From Sacculina carcini (taxonomy: Eukaryota; Arthropoda; Thecostraca; Sacculinidae): 64,000 bases of DNA. Shown here piece after piece: positions 11,802 to 37,176 of this stretch. Where the stretch lies: the NCBI GenBank assembly GCA_916048095.2, contig OU696590.1:4810052-4874051 (forward strand), given 5' to 3'. Under the pieces are notes generated by a model. It made no database searches. It worked only from the letters and a program-made list of their open reading frames with translations, and was not told where the DNA came from. Both the position numbers and the translations under genes were made by a program. Numbering within the stretch: the first letter of the stretch is position 1; every line of letters starts with the position of its first letter.

Positions 11802-12238
11802 AGACAGACACACGGATACACACATATAGACAAACATACAGAGAGATAGACAAACAAACACACACACACACACACTAGCATTTGATATTAAACAACATCG
11901 CCAATACATCTCGTTAAATGAGCCGAGATATTATGATAAAACACGACACACGCACGCACACGCATTCATGCGCACAACAGCCATGAACAAAACCAAGTTG
12001 CACTGGTTCAATATATATATATGTGACCTCGGCAGGCACAAACAAACACTTTGAACTGATACCAAATATCTGCTATTCGTATTTCCAACACCAACATACA
12101 CACAGGCACACACACACACACACACACATGTAAATATTCAGGTAGAGAGCTATAAGCAGCAGTGACGCATATGCTGGAAAAATAGTATTCTCAACAATTC
12201 ATCAACAGCATAACGACTGTACGAAACAATATACTTCC
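10222..12238. other. Intergenic stretch with CA microsatellites
   Basis: No gene recognised. CA/TG arrays occur at 11232-11252, 11447-11515, 11705-11800 and 12105-12128. Open frames here are Cys-Val or His-Thr translations of these arrays. Confidence 0.5.
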
Positions 12239-12244
12239 TTTAAT
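12239..12244 (-). promoter_or_regulatory. Possible polyadenylation signal of TBC1D22
   Basis: The plus-strand TTTAAT reads ATTAAA on the minus strand, the common variant poly(A) hexamer. It is directly beyond the minisatellite that follows the TBC1D22 stop codon. This is a positional argument only. Confidence 0.3.
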
Positions 12245-12245
12245 T

Positions 12246-13310
12246 GTGTCAGTGTGGTGGTGTGTCAGTGTGATGGTGTATCAGTGTGGTGGTGTGTCAG
12301 TGTGGTGGTGTGTCAGTGTGTCAGTGTGATGGTGTGTCAGTGTGTCAGTGTGATGGTGTTTCAGTGTGTCAGTGTGGTGGTATATCAGTGTGGTGGTGTG
12401 TCAGTGTGTCAGTGTGGTGGTGTGTCAGTGTGATGGTGTATCAGTGTCAGTGTGTTGGCGTGTCAGTGTGTCAGTGTGATGGTGTGTCAGTGTGTCGGTG
12501 CGTCAGTGTATCAGTGCGTCAGTGTATCAGTGTATCAGTGTGTCAGTGTATCAGTGTGTCAGTGTATCAGTGTGTCAGTGTGTCAGTGTGGTGGTGTGTC
12601 AGTGTGTCGGTGCGTCAGTGTATCAGTGTGTCAGTGTATCAGTGTATCAGTGTGTCAGTGTATCAGTGTATCAGTGCATCAGTGTATCAGTGCGTCAGTG
12701 TGTCAGTGTATCAGTGTATCAGTGTATCAGTGTGTCGGTGTGTCAGTGTATCAGTGTATCAGTGTGTCAGTGTGTCAGTGCGTCAGTGTATCAGTGTGTC
12801 AGTGTGTCGGTGTATCAGTGTGTCGGTGTGTCAGTGTATCAGTGTGTCAGTGTATCAGTGTGTCAGTGTGTCAGTGTGTCGGTGTATCAGTGTGTCGGTG
12901 TGTCAGTGTGTCAGTGTATCAGTGTGTCAGTGTGTCAGTGTGTCAGTGTATCAGTGTATCAGTGTGTCAGTGTATCAGTGTGTCAGTGTATCAGTGTATC
13001 AGTGTGTCGGTGTATCAGTGTGTCAGTGTATCAGTGTATCAGTGTATCAGTGTATCAGTGTGTCGGTGTGTCAGTGTGTCAGTGTGTCAGTGTGTCGGTG
13101 TGTCAGTGTATCAGTGTGTCAGTGTATAAGTGTGTCAGTGTGTCAGTGTGTCAGTGTATCAGTGTATCAGTGTATCAGTGCGTCAGTGTATCAGTGTGTC
13201 AGTGTATCAGTGTGTCGGTGTATCAGTGTGTCAGTGTATCAGTGTATCAGTGTATCAGTGTATCAGTGTGTCGGTGCGTCAGTGTGTCAGTGTGTCAGTG
13301 TGTCGGTGAT
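12246..13310. repeat. 8-bp minisatellite (TGTRTCAG)n, about 130 copies
   Basis: A near-continuous array of 8-bp units: TGTGTCAG, TGTATCAG, TGTGTCGG and TGCGTCAG in the main part, with TGTGGTGG and TGTGATGG variants toward the left end. Almost no unit changes length, so all three plus-strand frames stay open (Ser-Val-Cys-Gln patterns); these are not proteins. It begins 23 bp beyond the TBC1D22 stop codon and would form most of that gene's 3'UTR as CTGACACA repeats. Confidence 0.95.
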
Positions 13311-13333
13311 GGTACAGTGACAGAGTGACACTG

Positions 13334-27474
<14,141 letters not shown>

Positions 27475-28529
27475 CTGCCGACACACAAACATGTATATAA
27501 ACATACATACAAACATACACAATACCAGGCACACGCACACAAAAGTAGACATACTCACACACGAATAACGATGTAAGGAGTTGATAATATCACGTACATG
27601 TGCAATTGTAGTAAAGACAAACGCAAGTTCATATAAGTACACGCATACAGAAATAGACAAGTACTGTCAAAATTACAAATACAGGTGAAATTCCCACTTG
27701 CGAATATAGACAGGCAGTCAAACATTAACATTACAATGTGGGCGTACTGTGAAAACGAGAAGCAAACACCGCACGTAAGGGAGCACCCACCTGGAACTCA
27801 TCCAACGCCGCAGTACAGTGGACTCAAAGCCCCCCACCGATTTCAAGTGCGTGCGCGTGCGTGGTGTTTATACGCTTGTCAGTACGCCATCGCAAGTGGC
27901 ACTTTATGCAAAATCATATTTACACAGCGGTCAAGCATAGACGACCGTAGTCAATGCAGACTGGAACTAACGCAGAAACTGTACAAACAACAACTCAGAA
28001 TGAACACATATTACTCTGAACTTTCGATAACTGTCACACACACACACACACTCTGAAGGCAAGAACTGAGAGGTCGTATTGCACATATTGAATATAATTA
28101 CAAATTTGTGATACATGTTCGTATCTTCACTAAAACGTTCATACTGATAAAAACGACCATCGATGTCTCCTTAGCTCGGCCAAGTTAATCCTGCCTTGTA
28201 CCATATTCAATCAAACACATAAACAATCTCAAATTATTATAGAGAGAAAAATAAATACCTTCATTTTTCAAACTTGAAATTATGTAGAAAATTAATTATG
28301 AATTAAGACAGCAAATGGAAACATTACACGCAACAACTATAGCGCCAATTTATGCAACAAAACTTATACGAATGTCTACAAGTCATATACAAGATCTACT
28401 TCAAAGCAAAAATATGTATTGTTACGTTTGATAACTAACGCAGACTTTTAATCAAAACTTTCAACATGGACTGCAAAATACTTATTTACATAGTAACATA
28501 GCGGTTTAATGAACTCCTGATGTGGTCCT
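27475..28529. other. Presumed 5' intron of TBC1D22
   Basis: No exon recognised. The N-terminal exon with the start codon should be on the minus strand here or further right. Short CA tracts are at 28037-28053. AT-rich otherwise. Confidence 0.35.
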
Positions 28530-28760
28530 ATTCATCGGTTCATCGGCCATCAGAAATCCGTATAAAGGTGTTTCGTTCATGCATCGCCGCTCCATGCGGG
28601 CAGGGGATATGAATACGTCCGCCGTACCCGCTGCGTGTCGTAAGAGGCGACTAAAAGCGGACTCTTCTTCCTTTCGAGCAACTATTGTCACGACCGGGGG
28701 GCGCGATAATTCAGCAGAGTTGGTGCCCCCCTGTAACGGCAGCTGTCTTCTGTCCTATCC
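28530..28760 (+). other. GC-richer repeat-like block with CCGTACCCGCTGCGTGTCG
   Basis: A sharply GC-richer segment in AT-rich DNA, containing GTACCCGCTGCGTGTCGTAA and GAGGCGACTAAAAG. I have a recollection of similar strings as dispersed repeats in several invertebrate genomes, which suggests a SINE or LINE piece, but there is no second copy in this window to prove it. Confidence 0.3.
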
Positions 28761-29913
28761 TTCTCCCCCGAACTTAAAAAACATGCATCGCCAAGGAATC
28801 GTTCGGAATGAGTTAAGGATAGAAGAGTGAGCACCAAGTTTCATCATGTTGACGCATATAACATATTTGCCAGACACACACACACTTTAACGAATTTTAA
28901 CGATTTTTTTTCCGCGTTACTTTTCAACAATATACAAATTTAGTAGCACTGATATAATTGCTGCTTAACTTGACATATGTTCGCGTGTAATTTTTGCGGC
29001 GGCAAAGCCTCAAAAACACTCAACCAGACTAATCAATTTCAGAAGCCAGGCAATTTTCTAGCAATTTTCAACCAAGCCAATGGCAATGGCAATATTCCTG
29101 AAACGCTCACACCGACGATGCCAGGTAAACAGTGCAAACCCCCACTGCCCCATCTGCTGCCCCCATATTTGCCGGGGGTTGCGAGCCGGCTCACTGTGAT
29201 GGCGACGGTCGTCATGACAACATCCCAGCGGTGTACAGGTAAATAAAGCAGTGTAGCGTCGGCATTGGTGGCAACCACTGTGTATCTACCGTTCGCAATA
29301 ACACACAAACACCAGGCAGGTATAACTAACTACGAGTGCATTCATAATTGTAATCTTTAGCGAAGTGTTAGTAAACGCAGCGAGAATATATATAAAAAAT
29401 GCGATATAATTGTTACGTATTGTTATGAATAATTGTTACATATATTTATATATATATAAACAAGGATATACTAATGAGAAATATAAATAAAATATCCAAA
29501 AATGGTATACATGAATGCATATAATCAGTAAATGATACATGCGAAAATATATGCGCAATTTATGCTGTCTAAAATATACGCGACTCACATATATGTGACC
29601 AAATATGCTTGTAAATGCTTGTGTGTGGTGTATGCCTATATGTTTAATCACCCATGCATGAAAACCCTGTCATCGGATGCGTTCCGCCGTATCCTTTTGC
29701 TTGTTGTTTGCACATTTTAACTTTTGCCAATATAAATATATAAAAATAGAATCGACAACAAAATATATATGCCTCAATATAATAAAATTAAATCATTTAA
29801 TATGTTGATATTTATATTAATGACAACTCTCCCCGTCCAATAAACTCGCCCTGATAAGACACAATATAGGCAGCTGAATTATGCTACACTGTATTACACA
29901 AATTACACATACA
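28761..29913. other. AT-rich stretch, nothing recognised
   Basis: Several short open frames without recognisable domains. 28977-29246 (plus) is the longest but shows no splice-site or motif support. Confidence 0.4.
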
Positions 29914-30173
29914 CAGAGCCGTTGCGAGGAATTATGCCCCCCCCCCCCGAAAGCAACACTTGGGGCTCCCATTTTATATAAATCACCAAATAATGAATGT
30001 ATTCATTATACATAATCACATAATACAAGCTCAGGTGAAAACATCTGAGCAAAAAGGTAAAGGCTATACATAATAAATATGATAAATTTTGATATCATAC
30101 GTGAAGCAACGGGGCCCCTCAACATTCGGAGCCCCCCGGCCGGGGGGTACGGGGGGCGGTTGCTACGGCTCTG
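29914..30173. mobile_element. hAT-like MITE, CAGAGCCGT family, copy 4
   Basis: CAGAGCCGTTGCGAGG at the left and TTGCTACGGCTCTG at the right. CACATACA occurs on both sides (29906-29913 and 30174-30181), a perfect 8-bp duplication. 260 bp. Confidence 0.92.
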
Positions 30174-30535
30174 CACATACATCATGCATGACATACATGA
30201 GGCCATACAACTGAATGTGTGCGTAAACTCAGCCACCCGTGTGATCATACGCTACATGAACTCAGTACATACAACAGTCAAACAGATTATCGATCCATGG
30301 TGGCATGCATCTCAACGACACACGGATCATTTGGAGTCTGTCTGGATTTGAATTTGATTATATTCCATTTATTTCAGAATATTACATTTCATTACACTTT
30401 TTTATTTTAGACACATGAAAAGCATATGCTTGCGTGCTAGTTTTCAATACTATTTCAATATCATACTAAAACATACACACACACATACATACATACACAC
30501 ATACAGCGTGTAGCACGCATACACGCATGCACGCA

Positions 30536-32575
30536 TGTCCAAGTACCTGGAGAGCAACAATCTGCTGTCGGAAAACCAATTTGCATACCGCAAAAAACTC
30601 AGCACGACTGACGCTCTGCTTACTATCACGCATGAGCTCCAGCAAGTGCTAGACAAAGGCAGTGAAGCCTGGATTGTGCAGTTGGATTTCTCGGCAGCAT
30701 TTGACCGTGTGAGCCACCAGGGCTTGTTGCAAAAACTGAGAAACATTGGAGTCGGCGGCCGTTTGCTAAGTGTTTTGCATCAATTTCTATCCAATCGCGT
30801 ACAACGTGTTGCCATCGATGGAGCATACAGTGGCTGGCAGAGCATTGTGTCCGGTGTCCCGCAGGGAAGTGTGTTGGGTCCTATTTTGTTCAACATTCAC
30901 ACCGCTGACCTGTACACAACCACACGCAACCCTGTATATGGATATACTGATGATATCACCTTGATGGCTTTAATTTCATCTCCTTCGGACAGACCACAGG
31001 TGCGTCAAACGGTCAACGACGATCTCAGCAGCGTCCTGAAGTGGTGTGAGAGGTGGAATATGATGCTGAACACTTCGAAATCTAAATGCTTGTTGGTTTC
31101 TAGGTCACGTACCGTTCAGCCTTCACATGGAGCTATCCTCATAAATGACGCCCAACTCAACGTGTGTGATGAGCTCAAAATATTGGGAGTACATGTAGAC
31201 TCAAAGCTGACGTTTGAGAGTCACATTCGGAAGCTAGTTTGTTCGGCATCGCGGAAACTGGGAATTATAAGAAAGGCATATCGGATGTTCGGTAGCAGCA
31301 CAATCTCAAAAAGTTGTTTTCGCTGTTTCATTTTGCCAATTCTGGAGTACTGCGCCCCCGTGTGGTCTTCTGCTGCGGATTGTCACCTCAATCTCATCAA
31401 CAGAGTTGTTAAAACTTGCAAGTTCCTCTGTGGTGACTTGGTTCTTTTGTTATCTTTGCCATCGTCGAAAGGTCAGCAGCGTGTGCATGCTGTACAAGAT
31501 CAAGCACAACGACCATCATCCGATGAGCAAGTCAATTCCTGATGATTTCGTGGCAGCAAGAAGCACACGGTTTACATCCAAACAGCATTCCCAGTGCATG
31601 GCTCCAATTCGTTGTCGTACAAAACAATTCCAACGTTGCTTTCTTCCGGCCACTGTGTCTACTTGGAACACGTTGAAGGAGGAGGCTTTCTCGCAGAACA
31701 ATTTAAACAAATTCAAGGCCAAAGTAAATGAAATGCTACTGAAAGAGCGGAATTGACTGTTGAGTCTAATTAATTGTATATTTATTCATATTTATTGTTA
31801 TTTATTCATGCTTATTGTTATTTATTTTCTATTTATTTATATTTATTCCTATTTTACTCTCTATTTATTACTATTTATTATTGGTTGTTGTTATTTATTA
31901 AATTATACTTTTACTCAGTGTTGGCTGTTGTTGTTTATTGAATCATATTTATTGTTGTTGCTGCTTATTGAGTCATATTTATTGTTGTTGTTGTTTATTG
32001 AATCATATTTATTGTTGCTGCTGTTTATTGAATCATATTTATTGTTGTTGTTGTTTATTGAATCATATTTATTGTTGTTGCTGTTTATTGAATCATATTT
32101 ATTGTTGTTGTTGTTTATTGAATCATATTTATTGGTGTTATTGTTTATTGAATCATATTTATTTGTGTTGTTGTTACTTATTGAATCATATTTATATTTA
32201 TTGTTGGATGTTTCTTATTGAATCATATGTATTGTTCTTGATTGTTATTTATTACTTATTTATTAATATTTATTCTTATTTATTGATGGCTGATATTTAC
32301 TGAATCACATATTTATTGTTGATTGTTATTATTTATTGAGGAACGTGGGCGGAGTGACATTATGGATTGTTATCGGATGATGGTTTATTATTTATTGTTA
32401 TTTATTTATTATTTTCTTTCCAACTCTCTTTCTAGACTTTTTTCTCTTCGAACTCTCTTTCTCTCTGAATCTTTTGGGCGCTTCCGGTACATGGGGCCAC
32501 CTTAGGGTGGTAATAGTGCTTGCACTCTTCCCATGCTACTGGATTTGCCTGTAATTAATAATAATAATAATAATA
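30536..32575 (+). mobile_element. LINE (CR1/Jockey-like), copy 2 with complete 3' end
   Basis: 5'-truncated at the point matching 19434 of copy 1, with very similar sequence from there on. RT motifs: QLDFSAAFDRVSHQG, VSGVPQGSVLGPILF and YGYTDD, where the catalytic YADD has become YTDD. After LEYCAPVWSSAADCHL the frame shifts once near 31440-31470, then continues VCMLYKIKHN to the end (LLKERN, stop at 31754-31756). The 3'UTR holds a 30-bp minisatellite and a conserved-looking block (32330-32550), and ends in (TAA)n at 32555-32575. It cannot move by itself. Confidence 0.9.
31930..32225 (+). repeat. 30-bp minisatellite in the LINE 3'UTR, about 9 copies
   Basis: The unit is TTTATTGAATCATATTTATTG plus a (TTG)n run of variable phase. 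Unit length is nearly constant at 30 bp. It lies between the LINE stop codon and its tail, so it is probably carried by the element. The Ile-Tyr-Cys-rich frames are artefacts. Confidence 0.9.
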
Positions 32576-33198
32576 CACATACAACACACATGCACATGGG
32601 CACACGTACACACACAAACCTTTGACATAAACTTTTGGACAAACATTCTATTTATAGATTAAATATTGCGAATATATCTGTCAGATTTCTTATTCCTGAC
32701 GTTTTCATTGAGTGATATAGGGAAAATATTACAATATATGCATAATTAACCAACAGCAGGCGTATGGAACACAGAGCAGAGCAGAATGGAATATCAGAAC
32801 AAATAATTGTTTGTTTTAATTGGATTTGCTTTAATCCAATTATAATTGGAACGTATGCAGCATGATTTTGACTGGCGCTCTATATTTGCGTGTATTCGAA
32901 CAGCTAAATAACTGCTGAATCATGAAAATTAACAGCAATCACTGGTCTGTTCATATCCAAAAACAACACGCCGTATTCGTAATTTGCCTTGGGGGAAATT
33001 TAGCAATTTTCGGGGGTAATTGGGGGGGGGATAATCTCTAGTGATTCATTTTCACCATATGTATCAATTATCATCAAGCACCATATATTGTCAACATTTT
33101 GTGAATCAACTAATATGTTTGCTGTGGCATGTTAAATTGGGTAACAAGCTGAAAAGGGTTGGGAACCACTGGTCTAAGCTAAAGTTGACAATTTGCAG
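32576..33198. other. AT-rich spacer before the small membrane-protein gene
   Basis: No gene recognised. A splice acceptor (GACAATTTGCAG) at 33187-33198 probably ends an intron and begins the exon holding the coding region at 33281. Confidence 0.4.
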
Positions 33199-33280
33199 GT
33201 GTCACACTCTGGACATAGCTGATGTACGAGTGAGTCGTTGACGCTGGTTGGTTTTGTTCGAGTGCACAAGCAAGTACACG

Positions 33281-33733
33281 ATGACTTCCGTGCCCGACTG
33301 TGTGCGACTTCTGATGCTGCTCGCCAATTCAACCACGTACCAGCGCATGACAGCATCACATCACATGCAGGTGTCGTCGTTGAAGGAAATTAACCACACC
33401 ACCATTCAGCCAGATCCGACTGCGATCGCCGGCAACCACTCGATGATCGCGACGTCCGGAGAAGACGCTCTGGGTGCGTTCATCTTCATCGCCGTCGTCA
33501 TTTCGTTCTACGCGTTCGGCATCGTATTCATGATGATCAGGTACATGGTCAACGATTCAGAAGAACAGTACGACGAGCTGCTCTACAAGAAGTACGTGGA
33601 ACGCACGCGCGACCAACTGGCGCTGGGCATGTCCCGCGGCAAGATCACCAACCGTCTCGCACTGCAGACGCTCAACATGGCCAACGCCCTGCCACAGACC
33701 GCCAGGGATGGCCCCAAAGTCACCTTTGTTTAG
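33281..33733 (+). CDS. Small single-pass membrane protein, possibly KCNE-like
   Basis: 150 residues in one exon from ATG 33281 to TAG. Three N-glycosylation sequons (N16, N38, N52) precede one hydrophobic helix (about residues 64-86, with ISFYAFGIVFMMIRYM), then a charged cytoplasmic tail (EEQYDELLYKKYVERTRDQL). This layout (type I, extracellular glycosylated N-terminus, FY..FGI...Y around the helix) resembles KCNE potassium-channel beta subunits, but overall similarity is slight. GC content and codon use stand out from the AT-rich flanks, supporting a real gene. The start is chosen as the first ATG; an upstream non-coding exon is likely because of the acceptor at 33198. AATAAA lies near 33952. 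It could equally be an unrelated family. Confidence 0.7.
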   Translation: MTSVPDCVRLLMLLANSTTYQRMTASHHMQVSSLKEINHTTIQPDPTAIAGNHSMIATSGEDALGAFIFIAVVISFYAFGIVFMMIRYMVNDSEEQYDELLYKKYVERTRDQLALGMSRGKITNRLALQTLNMANALPQTARDGPKVTFV

Positions 33734-34660
33734 TCCCCAACCACTCATACACCCACACTGTGGAAGATATAGATTTTGAATACCAGAACCTTACACAAAT
33801 AATAGTTATTATTTAAGCGTGTGCTGATAGGTCTATGAGAGTGAAAGTTTGCGTGCTTGTAGCTGCTAATTTAGCTGCTAATTGAAGGAATAATAATGAC
33901 ACAAATATATAAATATTATTAATATGTAATATAATGAATATTATATTATATAATAAAGTAAAAGTATAAATAGTAATAACTAAATAAATTTAACAAATAT
34001 AAACTAATATTTTATATACAAATATAAAATAATCATAAAAATATACGCACATGATACACAAAAGAAAAATCTGGAGTCCTATGATTCACTCGGGGTAATT
34101 TTTCTTAAATATATATTGGTTTTGGCAGTCGTGTGCAGTTTATGAATCGTAGCGGAGCTAGCAACATTTGGTACTAGTAAACTATATATTCTGCTCATTG
34201 TCGAAACTGTTGGACATATGGTAGAACATACATTGTGTGTTATGTCCTATATTACTAGGTGCAAAACTATATGTTTACAACTTCAAAACTCTAAAATTCA
34301 AGTATGAACTGGATATTTTTAACTTTTAGTGCTCAATTTTTTATAGTCTTGCCTAATCATGGACGATCATTTGCCTAGAACGATCTCGAAAAGTTTGGCC
34401 CAGCACACCAAGCAAATAAGTACATAAACTTGCCAGAAATAAATATTCACATTTTGAATTTGAGATATATGGGTCCTAATAAATAAATATTGCAAAAGAA
34501 GACGTAGGTCGTGGGTACTCTTGAGCTCTAGACAATTTTCAACTGAGCGCATTTCCCAACAAAAACGCGCTCACACATGCCTATTCATACAAGCAGGCAC
34601 ATATATGCAACCCACACATACACACACATAAGTAGCTCACAAAACAACAACTTGTCTCTA

Positions 34661-34698
<38 letters not shown>

Positions 34699-34803
34699 CA
34701 TGTCTCCAAACAGCACTTGTGTGAGTGTGCGAACATGCACACGCACACGCACATTTGTACGCAGTGCATAGTGTGAGTGAAATGCACACACACGCACACA
34801 CAC
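33734..34803. other. 3' flank of the membrane-protein gene, AT-rich
   Basis: Contains AATAAA near 33952 as a candidate poly(A) signal, long A/T simple sequence (33900-34050) and a TG array at 34663-34697. No other gene recognised. Confidence 0.4.
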
Positions 34804-34905
34804 ACTGGGTCGTTCCAGTATACAGTATACCAGTTCGTTCCACACAGTATACCAGTTCGTTCCACACAGTATACCAGTTCGTTCCACACAGTATACCAGT
34901 TCGTC
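34804..34905. repeat. 22-bp tandem repeat, about 4 copies
   Basis: The unit CCAGTTCGTTCCACACAGTATA is repeated without error apart from the first and last copies, which grade into flanking sequence. Confidence 0.93.
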
Positions 34906-34994
34906 CCGAGCTTCGTATTACAATGAAACACTCTCCGGCTTAGAACATCCATATGTGCACGTGTGTGTGTGCGTGTGTGTGTGCGTGTGTGTTA

Positions 34995-35208
34995 CAGTGG
35001 CGGCGCCAGGATTTTTTCGCTGGGAGGGAAGCTGAAGAGACTAAGGAAAAAAATACGGAGGGCTGGCGAGACATGATGTACTACACTCGAAATAATTCAT
35101 TAATAAATCAATGGTGATAACTTTTCGAGGGGCTCAATGGGATTTGGCAGATTTTAGGGGAGGTTTCAACCCCTCCAAGCCCCCCCCCCCCCTCCGGCGC
35201 CGCCACTG
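34995..35208. mobile_element. hAT-like MITE, CAGTGGCGGCGCC family, complete
   Basis: CAGTGGCGGCGCCAGG on the left and CCGGCGCCGCCACTG on the right, flanked by GTGTGTTA on both sides (34987-34994 and 35209-35216), an exact 8-bp duplication. 214 bp, non-coding. Confidence 0.92.
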
Positions 35209-35548
35209 GTGTGTTAGCATCGTTCACATGTTCGCTGGGTATTAGGCTGTATTTCTTGTGAGTAATTCGCAGAAGCACTGGATGAAAATCAATATCGGTC
35301 GTGAACACGAAATCTCATTAGAGACCCTTGATAACTTGTTCCATGCTATAATGCGTAAACAGGCAGTTAGATCAAATAACATCAACAAGCGTACAAATGA
35401 ATATGGGCTGGCATAGCTAAGGAACTGAACCGCATCATAAATGAATATGTTCCATGCCCTAGCCTAATTCTACCGTGAATCAGAGGAAATATTAATGATA
35501 TAGTATATAGATAATAGTGATATAGACAATAGTACGGGTTCTCGTAAT

Positions 35549-35901
35549 CATGGGCGTAAATCCTGGGGGTATGGGGGGTATATATACCCCCCGACAAATT
35601 TGCTGGGGGGTATGAATATGCAATTATACCCCCCGAGAATTCTGCTTAGTTCAGTTCATTGGGTAAAATATCATCAAAATCAGCATAGAAGGCAAATGAC
35701 AATAGGCTAATAATGCAAGAAAATATAAATATGTGAAGAATTATATTACGCAATACACTTTTCATTGAGGTATGTGTATTGTAATTGAATAGGCTGAAAA
35801 TAGTTGAGGGTACCACGCAATTGACCAACTGAGCGAACTTTGAACACTAATGCATGATGGCTGTCATCCCTCCCGAGTCTCGACACAAATCTACGCCGAT
35901 G
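35549..35901. mobile_element. hAT-like MITE, CATGGGCGTA family, complete
   Basis: CATGGGCGTAAAT and ATCTACGCCGATG are inverted ends. CTCGTAAT flanks both sides (35541-35548 and 35902-35909), an exact 8-bp duplication. Two G/C-rich blocks near the left end (GGTATATATACCCCCC) can form a hairpin. 353 bp. Confidence 0.9.
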
Positions 35902-35909
35902 CTCGTAAT

Positions 35910-36689
35910 ATGATAATATAATAAGCAATCGATTACCAGCAAACAAAAATTTCAATAATGTATATATTTATGTTTTTTCACAGTTTGATCAGTTGAGTCT
36001 TTTGAGAGAAAACCATGCACTTTTATCAATACGTTTTTCATATATGGGTATATTCCCATGTAGGAACAAATAGCTATAAATAGCTTACATTTGCTGAATT
36101 ATTCGCATTAATAATTCATTCTATTATTTCCCAATGCACAAATAAACACGAGAATTGTACACTTCCGATCAACACGCGTATTAAACAATGTATAAATTAA
36201 TATAGTAAAAATATTAAATAACCGCACATCAGATGCACAATCACAACACATCAACACTTCCAGTACACACAACCTCAATCGTAAAATTCTCCAGTTCCAC
36301 AGATCCACATTTACTTCTCACACTGTTTCTTCGACTAGTAGCTATATCATTATATCACTCGCTAACACCTCTGAGGAGACACATACACACACACACACAC
36401 ATACACACACTCATAAGCATTATGTACTATGGAATTTGAGTATGAACTAGGGAGCTTGTGATACGCCACGTGGAATTACACACTGTGCCGTATCCTGATC
36501 GTCTTGTGCTGTTGTGTGTGTGTGTGTGTGTGTGCAAATACAGTCGGCGAACAGAACTCGTGTTGTTAATATGTGTAGCTGCTATACTTACTTGCTATAT
36601 ATACTCAACTGTAGACTGTAACTTGTCTTGACTTGTTGTCTTGACTTGACTTGACTGTAACTGTAGACTGTAACTTGTATCCGCACAAC
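35910..36689. other. Left flank of the LTR retrotransposon
   Basis: No gene. 36600-36689 contains repeated short words (GACTGTAACTTGT three times, CTTGACTT several times) that resemble the LTR edge TGTAACTTGTG. TG microsatellite at 36513-36534. Confidence 0.5.
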
Positions 36690-37162
36690 TGTAACTTGTG
36701 CTCCATGTCTTCACCCAATAACAAACGGAAGATTGCACGATGTATTAAAGATGAAGATGAAACAAGGCCGTAGAGATGAGAATGACGAGCAAAAACGCAA
36801 CCAAGAAGAATACACAGAACGCCACGAGAACAACTCAACCGCACACTAACACAATTCCTGTACCACCACAGTTCACAACACACACAACCACTCCTCGTAT
36901 GGCACTGCCCTTCTTACCAACAACTTCATAGCTGAACTCCCAACTGTAAAGCTCATAAGCGCAACAACGCACCACTGTATGCGCACACACGCGCATCAGC
37001 TTACACTACAGCTTTCAATCATCACTACACTAGCTCCGCTTATGCCCTTGACACTCACTACACTAGAACATACGCACAAGCACACACACACACATACATA
37101 CATACATACGCACACGCTCACACTCACACACAAATGCACGCACACGCCAATACAGAACTACA
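36690..37162 (-). repeat. 3' LTR
   Basis: 473 bp, TGTAAC...CTACA on the plus strand. Its inner edge adjoins the purine-rich tract and lies 14 bp beyond the pol stop codon. Confidence 0.93.
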
Positions 37163-37171
37163 CCTCCCTCT
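37163..37171 (-). promoter_or_regulatory. Polypurine tract
   Basis: The minus strand reads AGAGGGAGG directly before the TGTAGTTC start of the 3' LTR (with GTG in between). This is the standard primer site for plus-strand DNA synthesis in LTR elements. Confidence 0.7.
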
Positions 37172-37176
37172 GATTC

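Noticed and set aside
12286-13328. Three overlapping long open frames (up to 344 codons) of Ser-Val-Cys-Gln repeats
   Set aside because: An 8-bp repeat without stop words keeps all three frames open; this is minisatellite translation, not a cysteine-rich protein.
27781-27850. A possible further N-terminal TBC1D22 exon (donor CCAG|GTGGGT on the minus strand)
   Set aside because: The open frame there does not resemble the expected HPPLDPRL-type sequence and no acceptor was convincing.
31930-32225. Regularly spaced repeats resembling a CRISPR array
   Set aside because: The spacers are themselves the same (TTG)n sequence; it is a eukaryotic minisatellite in a LINE 3'UTR.
36605-36883. Minus-strand frame starting like the gag ORF
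   Set aside because: It is the 3' LTR copy of the gag start region, running out into flanking DNA; no separate gene.
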